Assembly (NCBI RefSeq): GCF_023920105.1
Contig: NZ_CP083693.1
Span: 1,071,001 to 1,135,000, forward strand
Direction: 5' to 3'
Origin: Bartonella taylorii
GTDB lineage: Bacteria; Pseudomonadota; Alphaproteobacteria; Rhizobiales; Rhizobiaceae
Length of the DNA: 64,000 nt
A program made the translations under genes and the position numbers. Shown here in pieces: positions 55,457-64,000 of this stretch (the stretch's first letter is position 1; every line of letters begins with the position of its first letter). The notes beneath the pieces were generated by a model. The model saw only the letters and a list, made by a program, of their open reading frames with translations. It ran no database searches and was not told the DNA's origin.

Positions 55457-57241
55457 TTAAACTACCGCTGCTGCGTCAATCACACGCAGTTGTGGATTAA
55501 TCGTTCCATTCCAATAATTCAAGCTAAGATTACCAGCCAAATGGATTATTTCGCCAATATTTTCAAAAAGAAAATCACCAAGCGCTGTTCCTACAGCACG
55601 AAAAGCTATTCCTTGCAGTTTTTTTCCTTCAATATTAGAAATAACAATGCGAAGATGTCCTTTTCCAACCTCACTTAGATGAACGAGCCGATGAGAAGGA
55701 AGAACAAAAACAGGTGTATTATTTCCTGAACCAAATGGACCTGCTTTTTCGATCATCTCAAAAAGCTCTTTATTAGCACCAGAGGCAGAAAGACAACCAT
55801 CTATATTGAGAGACTTTTTAGCACGCAACTGCGAAACCATTAAAGAGACTTTTTCTTCTAGCCATTCTCTAAAAGTTTCAATTTTTGTCGATTGGATTGT
55901 GATCCCTGCTGCCATACTATGCCCCCCTCCCTTTTCTAATAAATTTAATGTGACAGCTTCACGAACAAGTGCCCCTAAATCTATACCGCTCATTGAGCGT
56001 CCCGATCCCACACCACTTCCATCTTCTTTCAAAGCAATTGCAAAAACAGGACAAAAAAAACGCTCTTTTAAGCGAGATGCGAGAATACCAATAATTCCCG
56101 GATGCCATTCTTGATGAGCAATGACAAGTGACCGTGGTGTTTCACTCTCTTGATAAAGAGAAGCAATATAAGTTTCTGCTTGCTCTAATTGAATGCCCTC
56201 CATTTCTTGACGTTCTTGATTAAGCTGATTCAATTGTTCTGCTATTCTCTCAGCCTCATCTTTATTATTACAGCTGAGCAAACGCGCTCCCAAAGCCTGA
56301 TCTCCAATACGACCTCCTGCATTAATTCTAGGACCTAATAAAAAACCTAAATGAAAGCTATTAAGCGGCTCACCTATACGCGCAACCTTTGTTAAAGCTG
56401 CTATCCCAAGATTATGCATGGAACGAGCAACTTGAAGCCCTTTAACTACAAAAGCACGATTAACACCTTGTAATGGAACGACATCACATATAGTCGCCAA
56501 CGCAACAAGATCGAGCATACTTAGAAGGTCAGGAAGCTTTCCTTTAAATTTTTTCTTCCGCAATAAATGATGAACCCATGCTAATGTAACAAAGACGACG
56601 CCAGCAGCGCATAAATGCCCCTGTCCAGAAAAATCATCAGGACGATTAGGATTGACAAGAGCAATAGCTTCTTGATGAACCTCTGACATTTGATGATGAT
56701 CTAAAATTACAACATCAGCGCCTGCAAGCCTTGCTGCTTTTACTGCATCTGGACTATTTGCACCACAATCAACGGTAATAATTAAATGGGCACCTTCTTG
56801 CACGAGCATTCTCATTGCTTGTTCATTTGGGCCATATCCTTCAACGATACGATCAGGAATATAAATTTTTACTTCCATACCAAAATAACGGAAAAAGCGC
56901 GCTACCAGTGCTGATGAACAAGCACCATCAACGTCATAGTCACCAAAAACTGCAACCTTCTCTTGATTCAAAATAGCTTTAACAATACGCTCTGCTGCAC
57001 ATTGCATATCGTTAAAACTTTCTGGATCAGGCATTAACGTGCGCAACGTTGGATTGATAAAAGCAACAGCTTCAGATTCATCAACATCTCTTGCTGAAAG
57101 AACCCGCGCCAACTGATCTGGAAGACCAAATTTTTGAGAAATCGCACGAGCGTTATTGGCCCCTTGAATATCAAGAGCATCTAACCAAGCCTGACCACAA
57201 GCAGAAGATTTGACATTGAGAAAATAAAGAGACCGCTGCAT
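55457..57241 (-). CDS. recJ: Single-strand-specific 5'-3' exonuclease
   Basis: 594 residues. The DHH domain has FGDYDVDGACSSALVARFF, TVDCGANS and VILDHHQMSEVH, with the metal-binding Asp and His residues. DHHA1 follows with EKGGGHSMAAGITI, then a C-terminal OB-like domain. Functions in recombination and mismatch repair. Convergent with parE, 19 bp between stops. Confidence 0.93.
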   Translation of the reverse strand: MQRSLYFLNVKSSACGQAWLDALDIQGANNARAISQKFGLPDQLARVLSARDVDESEAVAFINPTLRTLMPDPESFNDMQCAAERIVKAILNQEKVAVFGDYDVDGACSSALVARFFRYFGMEVKIYIPDRIVEGYGPNEQAMRMLVQEGAHLIITVDCGANSPDAVKAARLAGADVVILDHHQMSEVHQEAIALVNPNRPDDFSGQGHLCAAGVVFVTLAWVHHLLRKKKFKGKLPDLLSMLDLVALATICDVVPLQGVNRAFVVKGLQVARSMHNLGIAALTKVARIGEPLNSFHLGFLLGPRINAGGRIGDQALGARLLSCNNKDEAERIAEQLNQLNQERQEMEGIQLEQAETYIASLYQESETPRSLVIAHQEWHPGIIGILASRLKERFFCPVFAIALKEDGSGVGSGRSMSGIDLGALVREAVTLNLLEKGGGHSMAAGITIQSTKIETFREWLEEKVSLMVSQLRAKKSLNIDGCLSASGANKELFEMIEKAGPFGSGNNTPVFVLPSHRLVHLSEVGKGHLRIVISNIEGKKLQGIAFRAVGTALGDFLFENIGEIIHLAGNLSLNYWNGTINPQLRVIDAAAVV

Positions 57242-57539
57242 TATTACTTATTTTATAATGAAGGTGAATAAAATACAATCAGGACTTAAAGATAAAACTT
57301 TCTTTCTCAGCGTCTATTCTCATTTAAAAAGTGCATCAATACCTCTCAATGCGTAGTATTATAGTACCTCAATCATAAAGTACTGTTTTATAAGTTTTTA
57401 TTTTCTCTTGACGTAAACCAAAAGACATTATATCAGAGCAAGTAGTACGCGTTAAATATTTCGCTATGATATCAATCTTCAACGCAAAGCAATAAAAATG
57501 CCCTTAAGTTTTAAAGGGATTTAATTAAAGGATACTTCT
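57242..57539 (+). promoter_or_regulatory. Leader region of rplM-rpsI
   Basis: About 300 bp between divergent recJ and rplM. TTGACG at 57408-57413 is a candidate -35 box with TATATC about 15 bp on. AAAGGATACTTCT precedes the rplM ATG as ribosome site. No known ribosomal-protein leader structure identified. Confidence 0.4.
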
Positions 57540-58004
57540 ATGGCAACTTTTTCACAAAAGCCAACTGAAGTGGTGAAAAAATGGGTTATTATTGACGCAG
57601 AAAACCTTGTTTTAGGTCGTCTTGCCACATTCGTTGCTAATCGCTTACGTGGCAAACATAAAGCTACATTTACTCCACATGTCGATGATGGTGACAATGT
57701 TATTGTGATCAATGCAGATAAAATATCTCTTACCGGTAAAAAATATACAGATAAAAAATATTATTGGCATACCGGCTATATTGGTGGAATCAAAGAACGT
57801 ACAGCGCGTCAGATTCTTGAAGGACGTTTTCCTGAACGCGTTATTGAAAAGGCTGTAGAACGTATGATTCCTCGTGGACCACTTGGCCGTCGCCAATTGA
57901 AGAATCTGCGTGTTTATGCTGGAAGCCAACACCCGCATGTGGCACAACAGCCTGAAGCTCTTGACGTTGGTGCTCTAAACCGCAAAAACAAAAGGATTGC
58001 TTAA
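57540..58004 (+). CDS. rplM: 50S ribosomal protein L13
   Basis: 154 residues, complete: [20 protein letters not shown], then [20 protein letters not shown] and [20 protein letters not shown], diagnostic of L13. Binds 23S rRNA early in assembly. Two bp before rpsI, the conserved gene pair. Confidence 0.96.
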   Translation: MATFSQKPTEVVKKWVIIDAENLVLGRLATFVANRLRGKHKATFTPHVDDGDNVIVINADKISLTGKKYTDKKYYWHTGYIGGIKERTARQILEGRFPERVIEKAVERMIPRGPLGRRQLKNLRVYAGSQHPHVAQQPEALDVGALNRKNKRIA

Positions 58005-58006
58005 TT

Positions 58007-58492
58007 ATGGCTGAAATTAATTCTCTTTCTGAGCTTGGTGCAGTAACAAATATTGCAGAAACTCATGAAAATGTCACTCCTATCCACTTGCAAAAGATTG
58101 ATTCACAAGGACGTGCCTATGCAACAGGAAAACGTAAAGATGCTGTTGCTCGCGTATGGATCAAACCAGGCTCTGGAAAAATCATTATTAACAATAAGGA
58201 ATTCGACAAATATTTTGCTCGTCCTGTTCTTAGAATGATTCTTCGTCAGCCAATTGTTGCAACGAACAGAGATACTCAGTTTGATATTGTTGCAACCGTT
58301 GCAGGCGGCGGTCTTTCCGGACAAGCTGGTGCAGTACGCCATGGTATTTCCAAAGCTTTAACCTATTATGAGCCAGAACTTCGCACGATTTTGAAAAAAG
58401 GTGGATTTCTCACCCGTGATAGTCGCGTTGTTGAACGTAAAAAATACGGTAAAGCAAAAGCGCGTCGTTCTTTCCAATTTTCAAAGCGCTAA
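58007..58492 (+). CDS. rpsI: 30S ribosomal protein S9
   Basis: 161 residues including a ~35-residue N-terminal extension usual in alphaproteobacteria. [40 protein letters not shown] and the basic C-terminal tail RRSFQFSKR that reaches the decoding centre. Cotranscribed with rplM; a terminator follows. Confidence 0.96.
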   Translation: MAEINSLSELGAVTNIAETHENVTPIHLQKIDSQGRAYATGKRKDAVARVWIKPGSGKIIINNKEFDKYFARPVLRMILRQPIVATNRDTQFDIVATVAGGGLSGQAGAVRHGISKALTYYEPELRTILKKGGFLTRDSRVVERKKYGKAKARRSFQFSKR

Positions 58493-58516
58493 TTTCAATT
58501 TTCGCGCGACATATAG

Positions 58517-58542
58517 AGCCCCGTTTTCGATGGGGCTTTTTT
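58517..58542 (+). terminator. Rho-independent terminator of rplM-rpsI
   Basis: AGCCCC (58517-58522), loop GTTTTCGAT, GGGGCT (58532-58537) and a run of Ts, 25 bp after the rpsI stop. Confidence 0.85.
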
Positions 58543-58595
58543 CGCGAATAGTAGCAGCTGCTCATTCGCTTTTTCTACTATAATTTAACAAGGTT

Positions 58596-58964
58596 TCAGT
58601 CTAAAAAGTGCTTTACCATTGTAATAAAATGAGGAACGGAAATAGGTTTTGACATATATTCTTCACATCCACTTGCACGAATTCGCTCTTCATCCCCTTT
58701 CATAGCAAAGGCTGTTACGGCAACAACGGGGATAGATTTAAGTTCTTCATCCTCTTTTAATTGTTTAATGACATCAATCCCTGACACCTCTGGCAACTGA
58801 ATATCCACAAGGATAAGAGAAGGCATTGATGAACGAGCCAAATCTAATGCCATCAAACCATTACGCGTTTCAACAGTTTCATAGCCACTCGCCTCTACAA
58901 GATCACGGAATAACTTCATATTCAGTTCGTTATCTTCCACGATCATAACTTTTTTTGACATCAT
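58596..58964 (-). CDS. divK: Single-domain response regulator (DivK-like)
   Basis: 122 residues, only a receiver domain: [20 protein letters not shown] (acidic pocket), phospho-Asp in [13 protein letters not shown], Thr in VVAVTAFAM, Lys in YMSKPIS. Very like DivK, which with PleC/DivJ controls polarity and the CtrA cell-cycle pathway in alphaproteobacteria. No output domain. A second Met directly follows the first, so the start may be one codon shorter. Confidence 0.85.
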   Translation of the reverse strand: MMSKKVMIVEDNELNMKLFRDLVEASGYETVETRNGLMALDLARSSMPSLILVDIQLPEVSGIDVIKQLKEDEELKSIPVVAVTAFAMKGDEERIRASGCEEYMSKPISVPHFITMVKHFLD

Positions 58965-60298
58965 TATAACTCCACTCTTTTAGAGATAAATCAAATAGAG
59001 AAATAGAAATTAATACACATCCTCTTATTTAAGATAAAATGATAAAAAAAATTGTAAACCGTAAAGAAATTAAATAGCTCCCTATAAAAGTAATTCTTCG
59101 CAACCATTTGTAATGCTTATCTTTATGCTTCTGCATTTTATAAGAATAGAATCCATAAACACCGTAAAATTGTAGTGTTACATATTTTTGGAATTGCTAT
59201 ACAAAGTTTATGAATGTCTAAATCAGCCGGTACGTCTTTTCATTGTAGAAAAGATATCAGTTACGAAAATTAGCTCACATACGTATATCGCATAGGAAAA
59301 CTATAAATAGCTTTGATATATATAGATTGTTTTGCAGTAAGAAAAGTCATAGTTTTATATATTAAATTAGAGCGTTTAATATTGTGATATTTAGTTATCT
59401 CAGACGCTGAGATTATAGAAATGCACTGTTAAATGCAACAGCAGTAAAGGACACTGAAAAGTGGAGAATCAACTATAAATTCTCAACATCTTTTCAGAAC
59501 TCATTTTTCTTCCGTTATAATTTTCTAAAAAAGCTCTTGTAAGAAAATATGAACTGCATACAAAAAATTAATGTTTTTAATTTCTATATCATCAATCGTA
59601 TTATTTTTTATCACCGATAATCAATAATATTTCTATAGCTATAGACTTATTTTATAACGGCAAATTAAAGTATCATCTTTGTTTATTGAAAGAGAGGATG
59701 TTAAGCTTTATCTTTCTCTTTTATTTTTCAGCAGAAACTACAAAAATAATAATTTTAATAAATATTTTATATAATATTAAGTATATCAAATAAAAACAAA
59801 TTATTTTATTTTAAAATAAGATAAAATATTATTAAATAAATTAAACTTATAAAATTCAAAAATATAAAATGCTATAAAAAAATTACAAAAAACGAACTTA
59901 TTATCATTAATATATTTTTTTACTATAATCTTTAGATTTAAATTATAAATATAAATAAAATACAATTATAATTATTATTGAAAATAACATATTTATAATA
60001 AAACTAATAAAATTCATCCACATTAATAAAAACTACCATAATAATTAATAATTTTAATATATATAAATTAAATTTATTTCATCAATATAAACTTATATTT
60101 GTTATATTTATATAATTAATTATTATATAAAATACTCAATAAGATAAAATATGTTAATTATATAAAAATTAAATAAAGAAAATATTAAAAATTAATGTAT
60201 TACTAAAAGATATTTTATCAATAAATGTAGACAAATTCATTAAAACATGTCTACAAAATTATCACAGAGTTAGAAATGTATTAATAAATATTTATAAG
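58965..60298. other. AT-rich non-coding region
   Basis: 1.3 kb, extremely AT-rich between about 59700 and 60290, with no intact gene. The only recognisable content is a decayed SUKH immunity gene at about 59505-59640 (see next entry). Confidence 0.5.
59505..59640 (-). pseudogene. Decayed SUKH immunity-gene relic far from the toxin island
   Basis: The minus-strand DNA aligns by eye with the immunity genes: CTTACAAGAGCTTTTTTAGA matches the codons of SYKSFLK, and upstream ATTGATGATATAGAAATTAA matches the VNDVLIEK segment. Frames are broken by stops. Points to a former toxin/immunity cassette here, 39 kb from the island. Confidence 0.5.
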
Positions 60299-60484
60299 CT
60301 AATGATAGCACGCGTTATACTGAGATCCTAACCCTATAACCCCTCCTATTCCGTAGCCAAGGCCGCCCCCACTGATTCCTACACCAGCCGCTGCTCTCGG
60401 CAGCACACCCGTTCCGCCTGTTGATATTCCTCCTATTGCAGCTCCTGTAACTCCTCCAAGATTCTGTCCTACATGATATCCCAC
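60299..60484 (-). CDS. Small glycine-rich peptide (possibly bacteriocin-like, 5' end uncertain)
   Basis: 61 residues from a GTG; the same frame is open about 40 codons further upstream (FSSCSNISSINFSSSGSQAG, then CTVGDYLSTIHSSG) but has no ATG. The body is Gly/Ala-rich with GxxxG patterns (GVTGAAIGGISTGGTG, GISGGGLGYGIGGVIG) and ends QYNACYH. Composition recalls colicin V-like and class II bacteriocins, which are exported by ABC transporters such as the one at 61475. No double-glycine leader seen. May also be a relic. Confidence 0.35.
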   Translation of the reverse strand: MGYHVGQNLGGVTGAAIGGISTGGTGVLPRAAAGVGISGGGLGYGIGGVIGLGSQYNACYH

Positions 60485-60530
60485 TAATCCCGATGAATGT
60501 ATTGTAGAGAGATAATCTCCAACAGTACAC

Positions 60531-61006
60531 CCAGCCTGTGAACCACTGCTTGAGAAATTTATTGATGAAATATTAGAGCAACTAGAAAAATCAAATGAAC
60601 TTATCTTTTATAACAATACTATAATTTATTTAATAAATACAATTAGTGTATATTAAAAATATAATTATTATTTTCTACAAACCAATATGTTTAACAACAT
60701 AATTAAAAGCATTTATTATAGATACCATAATTACCATTAAAAGAGATTATTTTACAGAATATTTCCAGTTACAACTTTTAACTCTAAGTAAAAAAATACA
60801 TACAAAAATAGCTATAATCTCTGGAAGAAATAATTTTATAACCTTATAAATAATAGATATCCCTGAATTAAGTTTCATATATATTTAGTATATTTTAAAT
60901 ATATTTACAAATTAATGAATTCAGGGACATCTTTCTAGAAATTATCTATAATTAAGATAAATAACTCTACTCTTCATTTGAAAACTTCTACGAAGCAAAA
61001 AACCTT
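60531..61006. other. AT-rich spacer
   Basis: About 480 bp, no gene visible apart from the possible 5' extension of the glycine-rich peptide (to about 60610). Confidence 0.4.
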
Positions 61007-61234
61007 CTACCCAGCAAGCTTGGCAAAACAGCACCCAGGGAGGACACGGTCACCAGGAAAGCCTGGTGGAGGTGTAGGATTGCTAGGACAAGCACTAAGA
61101 GGAATAGTAGGTCTGATCTTGTCGCCAGGAAAGCCCGGAGTAACCGGAATAGGACAACGATCTGGAAATATTTTTGGTGTTTCTCCAGCAAATTTTGGAC
61201 ACTGTAAATTATAAATCGAATTCAAATCAAACAT
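61007..61234 (-). CDS. 75-residue Pro/Cys-rich peptide next to a type I secretion system
   Basis: ATG at 61232-61234 preceded by a near-perfect ribosome site (AAGGAGG, 6-7 bp away), strong evidence that it is translated. It has 16 prolines and 5 cysteines (12, 27, 49, 68, 69). Two similar units contain PGFPGDKIRP and PGFPGDRVLP. There is no signal peptide and no known domain. Divergent from the secretion ABC gene, with an inverted repeat between them. Candidate secreted peptide; function unknown. Confidence 0.55.
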   Translation of the reverse strand: MFDLNSIYNLQCPKFAGETPKIFPDRCPIPVTPGFPGDKIRPTIPLSACPSNPTPPPGFPGDRVLPGCCFAKLAG

Positions 61235-61261
61235 ATAAATCCTCCTTAATTAATTATTAAT

Positions 61262-61282
61262 AACGTATCAACATGATACGTT
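61262..61282. promoter_or_regulatory. Operator-like inverted repeat between peptide gene and secretion genes
   Basis: AACGTATCA-ACA-TGATACGTT, a perfect 9-bp inverted repeat, 28 bp upstream of the 75-residue peptide's ATG in the 240-bp divergent spacer. No T-run, so an operator rather than a terminator. Confidence 0.5.
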
Positions 61283-61474
61283 TTAAGTGGTTATCATGCG
61301 CTTTAGCCAAATGTCAAACATATTTTTAAAAATAATTATAAAATCATAAATACATTATGTATATATTATTCGTGTACATAATGTATAATTTAATTAAATA
61401 ATAATTCTATTTACAATACTGTTGAAATATGAGACATGAAGCATAGTTTTTTCTTAACAAAATAATAAAATCAA

Positions 61475-63142
61475 ATGAATAATTCACCTGAAAAATTAGT
61501 ATCCTTCTCTTGGTTCACTGAAACCACAAAGAAATATATTTATTACGTCATTGAACTCAGCCTTGTTGCTACTGTCTTGCGTTTGCTTGGCTTGGTTAAT
61601 CCTTTTATTTTTCAGGCAATTATTGACCGCATCTTACCCTTCCAGCGCGCTGAAAGCCTTTACGCTATTGTTGTCCTTATGATTGCTATCATGCTGTTTA
61701 GCACAGCTCTGAGTGCTCTATCGGGATATTTAGGAGCTTATTTAGCCAATCGGCTTACTTTAGAGTTTGGGCGTCGCATTTATACCCACGTGTTAAGCCT
61801 CTCCTTACCTGTTTTACGCACTTGGCAAGTGGGGGAATTGTTCACACGTATCGGAGAGGTTGATACGATTCGCGGTTTTTTAACGGGAACCATTGCAACA
61901 ACTGTCCTGAATGTTCTTTTTGCCATCATTTATCTCGCAGCGCTCTTTTCCATCAGTCCACAGCTTACCTTCATCGTTCTTATCATCTTACCCTTACAAA
62001 TGGGTTCTTTGGCATTAGTAGGCCCCTTTTTGCGCCACCAATTACGCCGCGCTTTCACCCTGCAGGCAGCCCATCAATCGCGCCTCATTGAAAGTTTTAC
62101 TAATCTTGAAGCCATCAAAGCGCATGTAAAGGAGCCAGCCCATACGCTACGCATGCAAGAAACTTTAACCCGTAGTTTGGATCAAAGCCTCACAACCAGT
62201 AAATTGCATCTTTTAAATGGAGCTATGAGCCATATTTTTGGCGATCTTTTCACTATTTTTATTATCTTTTTTGGTGCTCAGGCAGTTCTTCAAAACCAAA
62301 TTACACTAGGACAACTTATTGCCTTTCATCTCCTCGCAGGCAATGTTTCTGGTCCTATCTTAAGCCTTGCCTCTTTATGGGAAGAATGGCAGCATTTAAA
62401 AATCTCCCGCCTTCGTTTAGGCGATATCCTTAACTCCCCATCAGAATGGGAAAAGGAGAAGCCGTCTCTTCAACTCACCACAACGCCCCATCTTGAAACC
62501 AAAGATATGTGTTTTTCTTATGGAGAAAAACCAATTATCAACCATCTTGATATTTGTTTACAACCTGGAAAACCCATTATGTTGCTTGGTCCTTCAGGGT
62601 GTGGAAAATCAACCTTAGCAAAGCTCCTTTGTGGTCTCTATCCCCCAACAAGCGGGCAGATATTGATTAATGACCAATGTTTACAGAATTTTGATGTCCG
62701 TAGCGTACGCAAAACAATCGCATATTTCCCCCAAAGCCCATGCCTTTTTTCTGGAACCATTCTTGAAAATATGCATCTTGCCAAACCCGATGCTACCAAG
62801 AATGAAATCGACGCTGCACTCTATGCTAGCGCTTGTCATGATCTCATCGCTCAATTGCCTCAAGGGCTGGATACCCAAGTGGGCGAGCAAGGTGGCTTTT
62901 TATCAGGTGGTCAACGTCAACGCTTGGCATTAGCTTGTTTTTTCTTGATAAACCCAAGCCTCCTCATCTTAGATGAACCAACTTCCGCGTTAGATGAAGC
63001 TGCTAGCGCACAGATTGTTGAGCATTTATATCAACTTTCGCAAAAGTGCATCGTTCTCGTCATTACCCACAAACATGACCTTTTTCCTCAGAATGCAACC
63101 GTATTAAATTTCACTGATTTGGAGGCAAAAAATGGCGAATAA
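61475..63142 (+). CDS. Type I secretion ABC transporter (PrtD/HlyB-like)
   Basis: 555 residues. Six membrane spans in the first ~310 residues (ELSLVATVLRLLGLVNPFIF, ALSALSGYLGAYLANRLTLE), then a nucleotide-binding domain with Walker A LGPSGCGKST, signature FLSGGQRQRLALACF and Walker B LLILDEPTSALDE. No N-terminal C39 peptidase or C39-like domain, so it is shorter than HlyB (about 700) and would not cleave double-glycine leaders. Overlaps the HlyD gene by 11 bp. No clear ribosome site; start by homology. Confidence 0.85.
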   Translation: MNNSPEKLVSFSWFTETTKKYIYYVIELSLVATVLRLLGLVNPFIFQAIIDRILPFQRAESLYAIVVLMIAIMLFSTALSALSGYLGAYLANRLTLEFGRRIYTHVLSLSLPVLRTWQVGELFTRIGEVDTIRGFLTGTIATTVLNVLFAIIYLAALFSISPQLTFIVLIILPLQMGSLALVGPFLRHQLRRAFTLQAAHQSRLIESFTNLEAIKAHVKEPAHTLRMQETLTRSLDQSLTTSKLHLLNGAMSHIFGDLFTIFIIFFGAQAVLQNQITLGQLIAFHLLAGNVSGPILSLASLWEEWQHLKISRLRLGDILNSPSEWEKEKPSLQLTTTPHLETKDMCFSYGEKPIINHLDICLQPGKPIMLLGPSGCGKSTLAKLLCGLYPPTSGQILINDQCLQNFDVRSVRKTIAYFPQSPCLFSGTILENMHLAKPDATKNEIDAALYASACHDLIAQLPQGLDTQVGEQGGFLSGGQRQRLALACFFLINPSLLILDEPTSALDEAASAQIVEHLYQLSQKCIVLVITHKHDLFPQNATVLNFTDLEAKNGE

Positions 63143-64000
63143 GACACCTCGCTTACGCCCCTTATCGCCAACGCTTCATATGGTGGTCGCTGTTTTGATT
63201 GCTCTATTCCTCTTTATTGTAATCGGAAGCTTTGTTGCAAAAACAGAAATTGTTGCACGAGGACAAGGATCGGTTATTCCCACCGCTTACGTTCAATTGG
63301 TGCAAGCACAAAATACAGGTCGTATTGAAAAAATCCTCGTAAAAGAAGGGCAATTTGTTCACCAAGGCGATCTTCTTATCCAATTGGATCAGCGCGAAGC
63401 CCTAAATGAGCGTGCACGTGTTCAAGCAGATATCGCGCAGCAAACCCTTCAGGCACAAATTGCCGCAGCTATTTTAACAGCTTTGAGTGAAAGCAACCCT
63501 TTGGATAAAGATTTTGTAACTAAAGGGCTTGCCTATTTGCAAATCCCTCCCTCCAATAACAAGACTGCAAAAATAGAAGGGGGAAAACTCATTAGCGCTA
63601 CTCTTCAATCTCTACAAGATAAATTAAGAGCGCTGAAAGCCCAAGCTGATCGGGTCATGCGCAGTGGTGCTACACAACATGCTCAATTAGATAAGTTAGA
63701 AGATGATCTTCAATTAAGTCAAGGAAAACTAAAAGCTGCAAAAAGCCTGATGGAAACAAAAGTTATTAGCCAAGCTCTTTATTTAGAGCGGTTACATGAC
63801 CTTAAAAATGTGGAGCATGAGATTTTAACCAATCAAAGGCGCTTAGAAGAAAATAACGCCGAAATAGACACCCTCCGCCAACAACGGCAAAGTCTCATTT
63901 CCGATGAAATCGCCCGCTATCGACAACTTTCGCGTGAAACAGAATTAACACTTCAAGGGTTAAAAGCAAAGCTTGATAGTACTCAATACCGCCTCGATCA
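63132..64000 (+). CDS. HlyD-family membrane fusion protein (runs off right edge)
   Basis: Translated from the ATG at 63132 and open to the window end (289 codons). A short cytoplasmic N-terminus precedes one membrane span (MVVAVLIALFLFIVIGSFVA). The lipoyl-like barrel half follows (TGRIEKILVKEGQFVHQGDL), then a long coiled coil (LEDDLQLSQGKLKAAKSLME, LEENNAEIDTLRQQRQSL). It bridges the ABC transporter and a TolC-type outer membrane channel. The C-terminal half lies outside the window. Confidence 0.85.
   Translation, partial: MANKTPRLRPLSPTLHMVVAVLIALFLFIVIGSFVAKTEIVARGQGSVIPTAYVQLVQAQNTGRIEKILVKEGQFVHQGDLLIQLDQREALNERARVQADIAQQTLQAQIAAAILTALSESNPLDKDFVTKGLAYLQIPPSNNKTAKIEGGKLISATLQSLQDKLRALKAQADRVMRSGATQHAQLDKLEDDLQLSQGKLKAAKSLMETKVISQALYLERLHDLKNVEHEILTNQRRLEENNAEIDTLRQQRQSLISDEIARYRQLSRETELTLQGLKAKLDSTQYRLD

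Noticed and set aside
59700..60290. Very AT-rich stretch as a possible replication origin
   Set aside because: No DnaA-box cluster and no replication genes beside it; low complexity alone is common in these genomes.
60978..61214. 78-codon plus-strand ORF opposite the Pro/Cys-rich peptide
   Set aside because: It lacks a ribosome site, whereas the minus-strand ORF has AAGGAGG at ideal spacing; its Gly/Pro pattern is the complement of the PGFPGD repeats.
1..64000. tRNA, rRNA or other known structured RNA genes
   Set aside because: I looked for clover-leaf patterns and conserved rRNA segments by eye and found none; a covariance-model scan would be needed to exclude small RNAs.

Overview
The window looks like a chromosome segment of a Bartonella-type alphaproteobacterium (rhizobial lineage). 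It is AT-rich with long non-coding stretches. It carries alphaproteobacterial housekeeping genes (lipB, parE, recJ, rplM-rpsI, a DivK-like regulator) next to a large plastic zone in which a two-partner-secretion haemagglutinin locus (fhaB/fhaC) is interleaved with prophage debris, a layout known from rodent-associated Bartonella. The species cannot be fixed from sequence alone.

Layout. (1) 1-985: phage tail genes on the minus strand (tape measure N-terminus, tail assembly chaperone), cut by (2) 962-20994: a contact-dependent-inhibition-like island read right to left. It comprises the outer-membrane transporter FhaC/TpsB, a giant FhaB/CdiA exoprotein split by one frameshift at a five-G tract, and three toxin cassettes (one attached, two orphan). 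All three toxins end in LHH-type HNH nuclease domains. Each cassette is followed by one to three SUKH (SMI1/KNR4) immunity genes and, between cassettes, a ~230-bp copy of haemagglutinin sequence. (3) 20995-25854: gene-poor DNA with a helicase-like relic, three YdcK-like beta-helix repeat genes (the first without a start codon) and a cluster of palindromes. (4) 25855-37674: a rearranged prophage remnant with an SSB fragment, minor tail Z, terminase small and large subunits, gpW, truncated portal and dam fragments, GpD/GpX/GpU and a broken tape measure. It is sprinkled with toxin-antitoxin modules (HicAB, YafQ-DinJ, HigBA, a BrnA relic) and a 31-residue membrane peptide. (5) 38192-41395: an autotransporter adhesin with 141-bp internal repeats. 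(6) 41943-49321: a peptide-type ABC importer (two ATPases, two permeases, two tandem binding proteins). (7) 50907-58964: LemA and TPM-domain proteins, lipB, parE, recJ, rplM, rpsI, divK. (8) 58965-64000: AT-rich DNA with a decayed SUKH relic and two small unusual ORFs (glycine-rich, and Pro/Cys-rich), followed by a type I secretion ABC transporter and its HlyD-type adaptor, which runs off the window.

How the genes work together. FhaC would export FhaB, which displays a nuclease at the cell surface; the SUKH proteins protect kin. The orphan cassettes share about 2 kb with fhaB and are placed to replace its toxin tip by homologous recombination. The prophage is too broken to be functional as seen here. 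The most speculative but interesting unit is the small-peptide plus type I secretion locus at 60.3-64 kb.
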